Shown piece by piece: positions 39,601 to 53,600 of a DNA stretch of 64,000 nucleotides. Source of the DNA: Unio delphinus (lineage: Eukaryota > Mollusca > Bivalvia > Unionida > Unionidae); NCBI GenBank assembly GCA_029339505.1, contig JAQISU010000026.1, positions 3,794,001 to 3,858,000 on the forward strand, given 5' to 3'. Every line of letters starts with the position of its first letter. The first letter of the stretch is position 1. The notes under the pieces were generated by a model. The model did no database searches. It saw only the letters and a list, made by a program, of their open reading frames with translations, and was not told where the DNA came from. Both the position numbers and the translations under genes were made by a program.

Positions 39601-42600
39601 ATGTACCTCATTATCCACATTCCGATCTGGAACTCCCTTGATGGATGCAAACACGGACAGATGCTCTCGGCATGTCAATTGATCAAACAGGATGTTGTGC
39701 TGTGGACAGACTCCAGTCATTGTGCGAATACGAGCCATATCTACAGCTTTGGATACATCCTTTAACAATTCAAATATACAGCCATTTTAGAAATCTTTGA
39801 ACCACACAATTTTAAAATTGCTGTCAATCCATCTTAATTAGTGGCAGTATAAATTGCTGTCAATCCATCTTAATTAGTGACAGTATAAATTTTAACTAAA
39901 TTTTAACTAACTTCATGAAAAAACCAAAAACTGAAAGGTTAAACAAAAATTCCATCCATCAAAGCAGGAATGTCAACATTCACAAAAGAAAAAAATCTGT
40001 TACCAACACAAATAAGTGAATTCAAAGTATTTTATAACTGATGTCTTTGAAAAATGGCTTTTCTGTTAAACTAATAAAAACTATCAAGAATAACTGGTCT
40101 AGGAACTGGTGGGTTGGGAAGGAGACATGCAAATATGCAACAGTTTGATTTGATATGTATGTTTATGTTTCCCTCTGTTTGTTTATTTCCATCCATATTT
40201 AAAGTTAAGTATTGTTCCGCTTTCATACAAGAGTGTTCTAAAGCAAAATATTGAAATTATTCACAAGTTTGACATATCTTGCATTAACTCTAATGAAAGA
40301 TTCAATGGATCACATGTAAAGACTTTTTATTAACTTTAGAAAACTGCTTTAAGTCAGAAATCGAATCAGATGCATCTAAAAATTATACATGTGAATATTG
40401 GGAAATGAGGATGTAATGACATGTGTAAGACATCATATCTCATTAGTTAAATATGCAAGAGTCCCTTGATGGAAATGCTGCTTTAGTAGCCAAAAATGAA
40501 TATTCAGGAATATATGATCCAGTTTCTTCTGTCTTTTTAATCTTTATAACTGATAACTCTTGAAAAGCATCATTTATATCTTAAGAAACTCCAAAATACC
40601 AAATTTGGTAACAAATATTTTCTTACATTTCTGAGTTAACATCTTTACAAGGTACATGAAAGTGCAATACAAAATTCTTAGTCATTACCTTTGACACAGA
40701 ACCTGTCTTAAACAGTGTCAATATATATGCATATGTGCTTACTTGGATTAAATCTATGATTAATATTTATTGGACAAAATGAAGTTATTGAAGTGATATC
40801 ATTCTTCATATTTTTCAGATATATCAGAGAACTGGCATTAACCAAAGTGTATTCAAATTTTCTTGGGTTACAATGCTCACCAGCCAGGACAGCTAAACTA
40901 GAAAAAAGTCACAACCTTTGCCCTCATAATCAATGTCTTACAATCAGCCTCTCCATTGGAATGGAGCTAATATACAAAGTATGGTCAAAATTCAATTGTA
41001 CAATTCCAAATCACTCTGCTCTTAACCTCAGTTAAGTACAAAAAATGCAAGCTACAAGTTACGTTTAACTTTACCTCAAGATCAATTAGATTTGGCTTTA
41101 AAATTCCTTTAAAAAAATAGAAAATTCAGAACTGTACAATTTGAATTCAGAAATAAACAAGTACGTTAAAGGTGCATTAGGGAAAACCATTGTGACAGTC
41201 ATAGTAGACAGATCAGCACTACATTCACTAAAGACATAAACAATCCATCTTTTAGTTTAAACTCCAAGATATAATTCCAAGATTTGACAATGCCTTTCTA
41301 AAACATATTTTAACTGGTTAAAATCATAACAAACAATGTATGAAACTAAATTAGTACATAACACAAAAAAGGAACCACTCAAGCAATTGTGCAGTTTTCT
41401 GTGTTCTTTGACAATATCAATAAACAAAAAAATATAGTTATGTAATTTATTGACATTCATTCTTGTTTTTATAACTATCTGTAATTATATAATGATCAAT
41501 GGTTGTTTTAAGAACTTCATATTTTTTTAGATTAATGAAGTCATTAGGCTTAAAAATTGATTACACGCTGCATGTAGCAAAGTGAAGACTGTTCATGAAT
41601 AGTGTGTAACTGATTTCAAGCTTCATGACTTGATGAATCTTGTAAAATATGAAGTTCAGTTCTTAAATGACAATTGTTAAGGATGCTAAGATGTCTATCA
41701 TGGTAGCTGTATTGAATGTCTGAAATGCACCATTTTCATAAACAATCACCTAGAGTGTATAAGAAGTCGTTTAGTGAAAACTCCATACTGATGAAACTTT
41801 CCCTTCAAAAGAAGTAGCAGTAACACGATTTACAAGATGAAAGTATTGGTGAAACCCTCATGTCAATAAAACTGTTGGTTCAGAAGAAGTAGTTATAATT
41901 TTTTTTAAAAAAACATTGGTGAAAAACCCTTGTCAATACATGTACAACCATCTGTACAGGACTTTCAAGATGTCCACCATTGTGGGAATTCTCTATTTCT
42001 GAGAGGCACTATGTTCATTTATGAACAAACATATGTCATCAGATCTGTTTTACTGAAAATTGCCATCTATTCAGGAGGAGTAGTGGTAGCAAGATTTTTC
42101 TGCCGGCCATCATCTATACTGCATGTCATATTATCACCATTACATTTAATAACTATTTCAGTGAAAACCCCATCTCACAACAACAACTCTTCAGTAGTGA
42201 TAACAAGATTTTCAAGATAGCAGCCATGGATGTCAGACCCAAACCAATTTCATTTAAGATCAACTAAAAAAATAATAAGACTTTTAGTAAATATGGCCAT
42301 CCATTCACAATGACTGTCATGGTCATGTGGAGTAGCTATAACAATATTTTCACAATGCTATGGTCATGAGGAGTAGCTATAACAAGATTTTCACAATGAC
42401 TGCCATGGTCATGTGGAGTAGCTATAACAAGATTTTCACAATGACTGCCATGGTCATGAGGAGTAGCAAGATTTTCACAATGACTGTCATAGTCATGTGG
42501 AATAGCTATAACAAGATTTTCACAATGACTGCCATGGTCATGAGGAGTAGCTATAACAAGATTTTCATAATGACTGCCATGGTCATGTGGAGTAGCTATA

Positions 42601-45600
42601 AGACTTTTCACAATGACTACCATGGTCATGAGGAGTATCTATAACAAGATTTTCACAATGACTGCCATGGTCATGAGGAGTAGCTATAACAAGATTTTCA
42701 TAATGACTGCCATGGTCATGTGGAGTAGCTATAAGACTTTTCACAATGACTGTCATGGTCATGAGGAGTAGCTAAAACAAGATTTTCACAATGACTGCCA
42801 TGGTCATGAGAAGTAGCTCTAACAAGATTTTCACAATAAACTGTCATGGTCATGTGGAGTAGCTATAACAAGATTTTCACAATAAACTGTCATGGTCATG
42901 TGGAGTAGCTACAACAAGATTTTCACAATAAACTGTCATGGTCATGTGGAGTAGCTCTAACAAGATTTTCACAATGACTGAAATGGTCATGAGGAGTAGC
43001 TACAACAAGATTTTCACAATGACTGCCATGGTCATGAGGAGTAGATATAACAAGATTTTCACAATTACTGCCATGGTCATGAGGAGTAGATATAACAAGA
43101 TTTTCACAATGACTGTCATGGTCATGTGGAGTAGCTATAACAAGATTTTCACAATGGCATGGTCATGAGGAGTAGCTATAACAAGATTTTCACAATGACT
43201 GCCATGGTCATGAGAAGTAGCTCTAACAAGATTTTCACAATAAACTGTCATGGTCATGTGGAGTAGCTATAACAAGATTTTCACAATAAACTGTCATGGT
43301 CATGTGGAGTAGCTACAACAAGATTTTCACAATAAACTGTCATGGTCATGTGGAGTAGCTCTAACAAGATTTTCACAATGACTGAAATGGTCATGAGGAG
43401 TAGCTACAACAAGATTTTCACAATGACTGCCATGGTCATGAGGAGTAGCTATAACAAGATTTTCACAATAAACTGTCATGGTCATGTGGAGTAGCTACAA
43501 CAAGATTTTCACAATGACTGAAATGGTCATGTGGAGTAGCTATAACAAGATTTTCACAATGACTGAAATGGTCATGAGGAGTAGATATAACAAGATTTTC
43601 ACAATGACTGCCACGGTCATGAGGAGTAGCTATAACAAGATTATCACAATGACTGCCATGGTGGCCAAACTGAATGTATCTGGATCATCATTTTCATGAA
43701 CTAGACCATGGGATGAATGTATGTGTCAAGTTACATCACAATCCTCCATATAGCACAGGAGAACTAAAAATAAATAAAGTATGCTAATAGACAGGTGAGC
43801 AATGACGGGCAGTGGACAGGAAGGCAAAGGCAAAGTTGTTAACTGAAATTTCTTTGTACCTATAGGGACAAGTAGCTTCAGAATTTACTTGTCCTGCTGA
43901 ATCTTTACTAGTCCTAATTTTCACTAGCTGACTGGGCGCAACTGAATTAAAACTGTTTTAATTATGAAAACTACTAGACTGGCAGAGAATGTATTAGCCG
44001 CAGGCTAATTTACTACTGCTAATTTTGAGCCCTGGACATTGCATAAGCTCTTCTGGTCTATGACCAGTGGAGTCAAAGGAAAATATAAAATTGGTTGAAA
44101 CAATTTAATAGTGATGATATTAAATCACTTTATATTTACATATAAAAAAAATGTTATCCAAAGAAATTGCATGAATCTACAGTACTAGTTTTTATTTATT
44201 TTCACTAAACACCAAAATGACAAGACACATTTACCAAGTTGTACACATAAGCTGTTCCTGCAGTAGCTGAAGTGAGACCACACAAAATATTCATAGTCGT
44301 TGTTTTGCCAGCTCCATTGTGCCCTAGAAGTGCTGTGATCTGATTCTCATACACGGTTAGAGAGAGACCTGAAATATATTGGATCTGAACAGTTTGTGAA
44401 ACAATGGCTTAGAAAGATCTATAAAAATCCATACAATGTTTGTATTCAATGTTATGTCAGCTTGCATATTTTTGTAAAGACATACAGTAAGTCTGCAAGT
44501 GTCATAATCTCTGATTATTAGTTTGGTTTCAAAATGCAATATTCAACAGATTTATGACTCTCGGTCTTCAAGGAAACTGTCAGCTACTATGTTGTTGTAG
44601 GATTTAATGCCATTTATCAGCACAAGATAGGCTATATATGGCAGCCAGTATTAATGGTGGCGGAAGAACCCGGGAAAACCCTCGTAATGAACCAATAACC
44701 CATGAAAAGCTACTGGCAAGTTTTCTCACATACCCACATTACTGAATCTGAGAATCCAACTCATGCAGATAGAGGTGAGATGGCAGTGATCTGTAACAGA
44801 AAGTGCTTTAGACCTCTTGACTCCTCGGGGCTCCTGTCAGCTATTATGTACAACATGACAGCCCAGTGTTTGCATGTTTTTAGACTCAAGTAATGTATTT
44901 GATAGGGTCAATACTGTTACTTTATATCTTTATTTTAAGTTAGATTGATGGACTATGTAGTCTAATATAAAGAATTATTATCTTATCTTATACATACATA
45001 GTTCATTCATTGATTCGTACATACATACATACATACATACATACATGCACGCATGCATACATGCATATATACATGCATATGTGCATACATGCATGCTTAC
45101 ATACATACTTACATAGCCTTTTTATTAGATGGATAGAGAGCTGATACAGCCAAGTCACATGACTAGATATAAAGCTTTGTCACAGAATACAAAACTAATG
45201 CATATAAAATATTATTACATAGTTTCAGTTTGGAACAGCAACTGAACTGGATGTAGTTATGACTTCAAGAAATTTAAAATCTTAACAGGCTTGATGAAGA
45301 ATCCACCAATGCTGTTGCCACCGGAAAAGTGATATTTATTTCTTACAATAAGCAGGCAAGACAAAAAAGACAAACAAAAATTTGGTCTCACCATCCACAG
45401 CTTGTATAAGCTCTTTCTTCTCTTTGGATTTGAAGATTTTAGTCAAGTAGAACATTCTATAATAGAAACAAACATTAAATTGTTTTCTCCACAAAAAAAT
45501 GTCATATCCACCTTATTATTCTCATTTTGCTAGTCATCCTATATAATATGTAAAAGTTAGATAATATGACTTGCTTTTTTTCCTCATCAAGCTATAGTAA

Positions 45601-48600
45601 TCTGTACAAGTAATATAAATTGCTTATTTTTCCTAGTCAAGCTATGTACTACGGACAAGTAATATGAATTGCATCATTTTCCAATTTATGCGATCTAGTA
45701 TGTACAAGTAACATGACTTGCCTCTTTCTCCAAGTCATGCTATGTAATACGTATATGTAAGATGAATAGCCTATTTTTCCACTGATGCTATGTAATACAG
45801 ACATGACAATATGACTTGCCTCTTTTTCAAAGTCATGCTATGTAATACAGACATTTAATATGACTTGCCTCTTTTTCCAAGTCATGCTAAGAATTATGGA
45901 CAAGTAATATGACTTTCCTCTTTTTACAAGTCATGCTATGTAATACAGACATTTAATATGACTTGCCTCTTTTTCCAAGTCATGCTATGTAATACAGACA
46001 TTTAATATGACTTGCCTCTTTTTCCAAGTCATGCTAAGAATTATGGACAAGTAATATGACTTTCCTCTTTTTCCAAGTCATGCTGATGTACATGTATTGA
46101 GGACATGAAATATGACTTGCCTCTTTTTCCAAGTCATGCTATGTAATACAGACATTTAATATGACTTGCCTCTTTTTCCAAGTCATGCTAAGTATTTTGT
46201 ACAAATAATATGACTTGCCTCTTTTTCCAAGTCATGCTATGTAATACAGACATTTAATATGACTTGCCTCTTTTTCCAAGTCATGCTATGTAATACAGAC
46301 ATTTAATATGACTTGCCTCTTTTTCCAAGTCATGCTATGTAATACAGACATTTAATATGACTTGCCTCTTTTTCCAAGTCATGCTATGTAATACAGACAT
46401 TTAATATGACTTGCCTCTTTTTCCAAGTCATGCTATGTAATACAGACATTTAATATGACTTGCCTCTTTTTCCAAGTCATGCTATGTAATACAGACATTT
46501 AATATGACTTGCCTCTTTTTCCAAGTCATGCTATGTAATACAGACATTTAATATGACTTGCCTCTTTTTCCAAGTCATGCTATGTAATACAGACATTTAA
46601 TATGACTTGCCTCTTTTTCCAAGTCATGAGTATTTGGACAAGTAATATGACTTGCCTCTTTTTCCAAGTCATGCAATGTAATACAGACATTTAATATGAC
46701 TTTCCTCTTTTTCCAAGTCATGCTATGTAATACAGACATTTAATATGACTTGCCTCTTTTTCCAAGTCATGAGTATTTGGACAAGTAATATGACTTGCCT
46801 CTTTTTCCAAGTCATGCAATGTAATACAGACATTTAATATGACTTTCCTCTTTTTCCAAGTCATGCTATGTAATACAGACATTTAATATGACTTGCCTCT
46901 TTTTCCAAGTCATGAGTATTTGGACAAGTAATATGACCTGCCTCTTTTTCCAAGTCATGCAATGTAATACAGACATTTAATATGACTTGACTCTTTTTCC
47001 AAGTCATGCTATGTCATACAGACATTTAATATGACTTGCCTCTTTTTCCAAGTCATGCTAAGTATTTTGTACAAATAATATGACTTGCCTCTTTTTCCAA
47101 GTCATGCTATGTAATACAGACATTTAATATGACTTGACTCTTTTTCCAAGTCATGCTATGTAATACAGACATTTAATATGTCTTGCCTCTTTTTCCAAGT
47201 CATGCTGATGTACATGTATTGAGGACATGAAATATGACTTGCCTCTTTTTCCAAGTCATGCTAAGTATTTTGTACAAATAATATGACTTGCCTCTTTTTA
47301 CAAGTCATGCTATGTAATACAGACATTTAATATGACTTGACTCTTTTTCCAAGTCATGCTATGTAATACAGACATTTAATATGACTTGCCTCTTTTTCCA
47401 AGTCATGCTAAGAATTATGGACAAGTAATATGACTTTCCTCTTTTTCCAAGTCATGCTGATGTACATGTATTGAGGACATGAAATATGACTTGCCTCTTT
47501 TTCCAAGTCATGCTAAGTATTTTGTACAAATAATATGACTTGCCTCTTTTTCCAAGTCATGCAATGTAATACAGACATTTAATATGACTTTCCTCTTTTT
47601 CCAAGTCATGCTATGTAATACAGACATTTAATATGACTTGCCTCTTTTTCCAAGTCATGCTATGTAATACAGACATTTAATATGACTTGCCTCTTTTTCC
47701 AAGTCATGCTATGTAATACAGACATTTAATATGACTTGCCTCTTTTTCCAAGTCATGCAATGTAATACAGACATTTAATATGACTTTCCTCTTTTTCCAA
47801 GTCATGCTATGTAATACAGACATTTAATATGACTTGCCTCTTTTTCCAAGTCATGAGTATTTGGACAAGTAATATGACCTGCCTCTTTTTCCAAGTCATG
47901 CAATGTAATACAGACATTTAATATGACTTGACTCTTTTTCCAAGTCATGCTATGTCATACAGACATTTAATATGACTTGCCTCTTTTTCCAAGTCATGCT
48001 AAGTATTTTGTACAAATAATATGACTTGCCTCTTTTTCCAAGTCATGCTATGTAATACAGACATTTAATATGACTTGACTCTTTTTCCAAGTCATGCTAT
48101 GTAATACAGACATTTAATATGACTTGCCTCTTTTTCCAAGTCATGCTGATGTACATGTATTGAGGACATGAAATATGACTTGCCTCTTTTTCCAAGTCAT
48201 GCTAAGTATTTTGTACAAATAATATGACTTGCCTCTTTTTACAAGTCATGCTATGTAATACAGACATTTAATATGACTTGCCTCTTTTTCCAAGTCATGC
48301 TATGTAATACAGACATTTAATATGACTTGCCTCTTTTTCCAAGTCATGCTAAGAATTATGGACAAGTAATATGACTTTCCTCTTTTTCCAAGTCATGCTG
48401 ATGTACATGTATTGAGGACATGAAATATGACTTGCCTCTTTTTCCAAGTCATGCTAAGTATTTTGTACAAATAATATGACTTGCCTCTTTTTCCAAGTCA
48501 TGCAATGTAATACAGACATTTAATATGACTTTCCTCTTTTTCCAAGTCATGCTATGTAATACAGACATTTAATATGACTTGCCTCTTTTTTCAAGTCATG

Positions 48601-50559
48601 CTATGTAATACAGACATTTAATATGACTTGCCTCTTTTTCCAAGTCATGCTATGTAATACAGACATTTAATATGACTTGCCTCTTTTTCCAAGTCATGCT
48701 ATGTAATACAGACATTTAATATGACTTGCCTCTTTTTCCAAGTCATGCTATGTAATACAGACATTTAATATGACTTGCCTCTTTTTCCAAGTCATGCTAT
48801 GTAATACAGACATTTAATATGACTTTCCTCTTTTTCCAAGTCATGCTATGTAATACAGACATTTAATATGACTTGCCTCTTTTTCCAAGTCATGAGTATT
48901 TGGACAAGTAATATGACTTGCCTCTTTTTCCAAGTCATGCAATGTAATACAGACATTTAATATGACTTTCCTCTTTTTCCAAGTCATGCTAAGTATTTTG
49001 GACAAGTAATATGACTTGCCTCTTTTTCCAAGTCATGCTAAGTATTTTGGACAAGTAATATGACTTGCCTCTTTTTCCAAGTCATGCAATGTAATACAGA
49101 CATTTAATATGACTTGACTCTTTTTCCAAGTCATGCTAAGAATTATGGACATGTAATATGACGTTCCTCTTTTTCCAAGTCATGCTTAGAATTATGGACA
49201 AGTAATATGACTTGCCTCTCTATCCAAGTCATGCTTATGTATTATAGATAAGTAATATGACTTTCCTCTTTTTCCAAGTCATGCTTAGAATTATGGACAA
49301 GTAATATGACTTGCCTCTCTATCCAAGTCATGCTTATGTATTATAGACAAGTAATATGACTTGCCTCTCTATCCAAGTCATGCTTATGTATTATAGACAA
49401 GTCATATGACTTTCCTCTTTTTCCAAGTCATGCTTATGTATTATAGACAAGTATTATGACTTGCCTCTTTTTCCAAGTCATGCTATGTAATACAGACATT
49501 TAATATGACTTGCCTCTTTTTCCAAGTCATGCTAAGTATTTTGGACAAGTAATATGACTTGCCTCTTTATCCAAGTCATGCTTATGTATCATAGACAAGT
49601 AATATGACTTTCCTCTTTTTCCAAGTCATACTGACAAGTAATATGACTTTCCTCTTTTTCCAAGTCATGCTAAGTAGTTTGGACAAGTATTATGACTTGC
49701 CTCTTTTTCCAAGTCATGCAATGTAATACAGACATTTAATATGACTTGCCTCTCTATCCAAGTCATGCTAAGAATTATGGATAAGTAATATGACTTGCCT
49801 CTCTATCCAAGTCATGCTTATGTATTATAGACAAGTCATATGACTTGCCTCTTTATCCAAGTCATGCTTATGTATTATAGACAAGTATTATGACTTGCCT
49901 CTTTTTCCAAGTCATCATATGTGTGGACAAGTAATATGAATTGCCTCTTCTTCCTAGTCATGCCATATAATATTTACAAATAGTATGACTTGTAGACTCT
50001 TATACTGTATATACTTGTTTATAAGTCTAATGATAAATAGCAGAGATCCAGAATTGAAATTACACGGTGCGCTATCAGATCTTGGTCTATACAGTTTGTT
50101 AGAAGTAATCAGCAGAACAAATTATAGTAGTATGTGATGTTAGATTGGGGCCTATATTCTTTGCAGTTGGATTGGATACATAAATGAATACATATGGTAT
50201 ACACTGTTGGGTCAGTTTTACTGGAAGTAGACACCATTCTAATGCATTGGTATCACTGTAATAAACCATCAACTGTTGCTGGATAAATAGTCTAGAAGTA
50301 AACACAGGATAACTCAAGTATGAATTTACTTAAGTTAATATTTACTTATCCAAGTGATCTTCAATTGAATCCCATTATATAAGATTCAATCATTGGCAGC
50401 ACATTTTTCACAAGTATAAGCAAGATACCAAAAAGTCAATACAAAACAGCATTTCAAAATTAGATTATCAGAAAGTATGTAGAGGTGCATGGTCAAAACT
50501 TTCAGAGTATATAATGATGTACTGTTTCACTGTTAAATATATAATCAAGACTTATATAT

Positions 50560-50606
<47 letters not shown>

Positions 50607-53600
50607 AATAACCTGATGACAGTGTTATTCATGGTCTCCCTGCTAACAGCCTCAACATCAGCAAGGTCATCTTGATAAGGAGTTTCTCTTTCTTTAGTAA
50701 TAGCTGACAATTTCCCACTGCTAGAACATCCACACCAAAATGCTTTTGTAAAACAGAACCATGGTGGATAACGAGGTCCAAATTCCCCTGACAAAAAGAA
50801 AACAAATTAAATCTTTATTTATTTCACATTAATAGTATAAACAGGTCTAACGGCTTCTAATTTGAAATAGACAGTAATTCTGATATTAGACAGTGATCTT
50901 TTGACTTGAATGAAACTCTTAAGTCTGGAGGAAACTAGAAAACCGACAAACACAGAGATTAAATGCCACAATTTACATACATAACATGCAAACTAATTTT
51001 CTTTTAGCAAAACCATTTTTTTTTCTAGTAAAATATGTTTCTTTAACAATACCTACTTGAGCATAATATCTTAAGGGAATTGCTACTACATGGAAATCCC
51101 TCCCTCCCAGGCTAAAACTGCTTAGATATAAAGCTAAACTTCATCTGCCTGCCTAATGGCAGTTAGGTTGAGTGATCTCCCCTTCATACAGGAATTATGC
51201 CATGATCATTGAAGCAATCTCAAAGTAACATATTTTACAAGAACAAAAATCGGGATCTTCAAACATGTTACCAAATAAGAAAAAATTAGTTTCTTCTTAA
51301 AATATCTTAATCCAATCATAATACTTTAGGATAATAAGTAAACGGTGAGGGGACATATATCCTTTTCCCCAATGAGATCGTATCCAGTCCCCTAAGGTGT
51401 GTGCAACAGCTTCTAGATAACCTGACTGGATAATAGACTTCATATATCAAATCTAGTGGATGTTGTGAAGCTATAGTCTTGTGAAGCTGTCATATGACCC
51501 GGGAAATTTGGGGAGGAAAAAGATAAGCTGTATTCTGCCTGTTGAAAAGTCACCATTGATACTAAATCCAACATTGAGCCCACAGCCACGATATTACACA
51601 TCAACTGCTGGTATCCAAATGGAAAATAGTGCATGGGACATGTAGAACCACTGACTTAAGTTTGAGAGAAGGCATCTGTGAAGAATAATTGACAATATAA
51701 ACCAGCCCAAAATGCAGCAGATTCTTCCTTTAACCAATAATAACCAGAACTGTATGCCTGGCAAGTGTTGTTAAGGAAGTCGGACAGAACTCATATGCAG
51801 TTAATAGAAAACTTTTTGAATCCACACCCATAAGGCTGTTTTCATGAATCATAGTAAGATCTAATAACTATGAAGGAACTTACAAACAAGTTTTCATCAC
51901 CTTTCGATAAAGGTAGTGAAGCTCATGTCTCTTGTGCCCCATGTTATATAGCTAGAGAAGAATGATAAGGATGGTGGCTCACAATACAGTGGGACCCCGC
52001 TATAACCGGCCCCGCTATAACCCGAATTCGGATATAACCCGGTCGTGGCATGGCTCCCGAAATTTCGGGTAATTTATTACAGGTATTTTTCTCAAAGACC
52101 AAAAAAAAAAATTAAGTATGAAAAAAAAATTGTTTAATTATCATTCTCATATTCGTCTAAACAGTGCGAAAAAGAACGTGTAGAAAATGTATTATCAAAT
52201 TTCTTCTTGTTTTGTGCCAAAATAAACGTCGGAAATACGAACCAATTGCTGGGCCTACTGAGAACTTTGATCTTTGTTTATTGTTGAAAAATTACAGCTC
52301 ATAAGTGTCAATATTATAATTGCTGATTCCTGAGTAATGAAGCCATCGTGTCTACTTTGTGTTTGTCTTGAATGCATTCCGAATACAATCGCTGCTCAAA
52401 ATAATCTCCGATATATGTTCTCTTAATTTCATACACAACTAAGCAACAGCCAATGCGGCGGTTGATAAAAGATTCTCACCAGAATGTATAAATCAATTAA
52501 TTTAAGTACATTGTTTATCATCAAAGTGAACTGCCGAGCTAAACAATGACATAATTCAGTGGTTAAGCCAGTTCTGCCTGCTGTATTTATTAGAGTACAT
52601 CAAAAGAACATGACGCAATAACTGGGCGGCAAGTTCAAAGGACTTTGACTAGCAGCTTGGGTGGGAAACTGTGCTGAAATTTACAATGACTGAATTCAGA
52701 GACAGAGAGATCCTGAGATGTACATGTAGTTATTATAAGAATACACTTTAGCTTCCATTATTTAATCTATGGACATGTACTATTTCATCATTCATTACGT
52801 ACACCCGTTACGTAATTTTTTTTCTTCTTTTCATTGAATTCAGTCACATAATGATCTGTGACAAAATTATTGAATATTTTACATCCGTGTGTGGATATTT
52901 TCGATGGAAATATTTGTATTATGGATTCAATGTATGTTACAAGATTCGCTGGTGAGTACACGGTGTTGATACTCTTTTCATGCAATAGATTATACATGTA
53001 TACATAAATTAAACACGTGTATGTATCAATGCATGGTTCTCTGAATAAAGTAATATAATATATCTGCAATTTCTGTTACCACATCAAATGTTTTTCTCAT
53101 TTAATATATCTTGATCAAAAATGGTAATTGTGCCATGCATTTTCGCACCCGTCTTTATGTAACCCCCCCCCCAATTAAATCCAAAAATGTGTTGGTATTG
53201 TACATGGTTGCTTATAACACGGTTCGGTTCATAGCCCGGGCTCCCAACTACCGTGTTATAGTGGGGTCCCACTGTACTTGCAGCATGTCATGAATTTGAT
53301 CCCATTACGTCCATGCTGTTGCCAAGCATAGGCATCCTTTGAGTGGCTTAGGCTTTTGTTGTAGTTGTTGTAGGGTTTTAATGCCATTTTTCAGCACAAG
53401 ATAGGCTATACATGGTGGCCAGTATTAATGATGGAGGAAGAACCCGGGTAAACCCCAGAAAGAACCACCGACCCATGAGATGCTACTGGCAAGCTTTTTC
53501 ACATACCCACATTGGCTGAATATGAGACTCGAACCAACACAGAGGTGAGATGTCAGTGATCCATAATGGAGAGCGTTTTAGACCACTCGGCCACTCAGGG

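Noticed and set aside
42336..43699. Several 70-97-codon frames in the 45-bp array
   Set aside because: Periodic by-products of a tandem repeat with a unit divisible by three, present on both strands.
45525..49990. CRISPR-like array (regular repeats with palindromic parts)
   Set aside because: Repeats are adjacent 49-bp monomers without unique spacers, in an animal intron. It is a satellite.
53084..53293. Short frames on both strands near 53.1-53.3 kb
   Set aside because: They overlap the terminal repeat of the TA-flanked transposon and show no protein family features.
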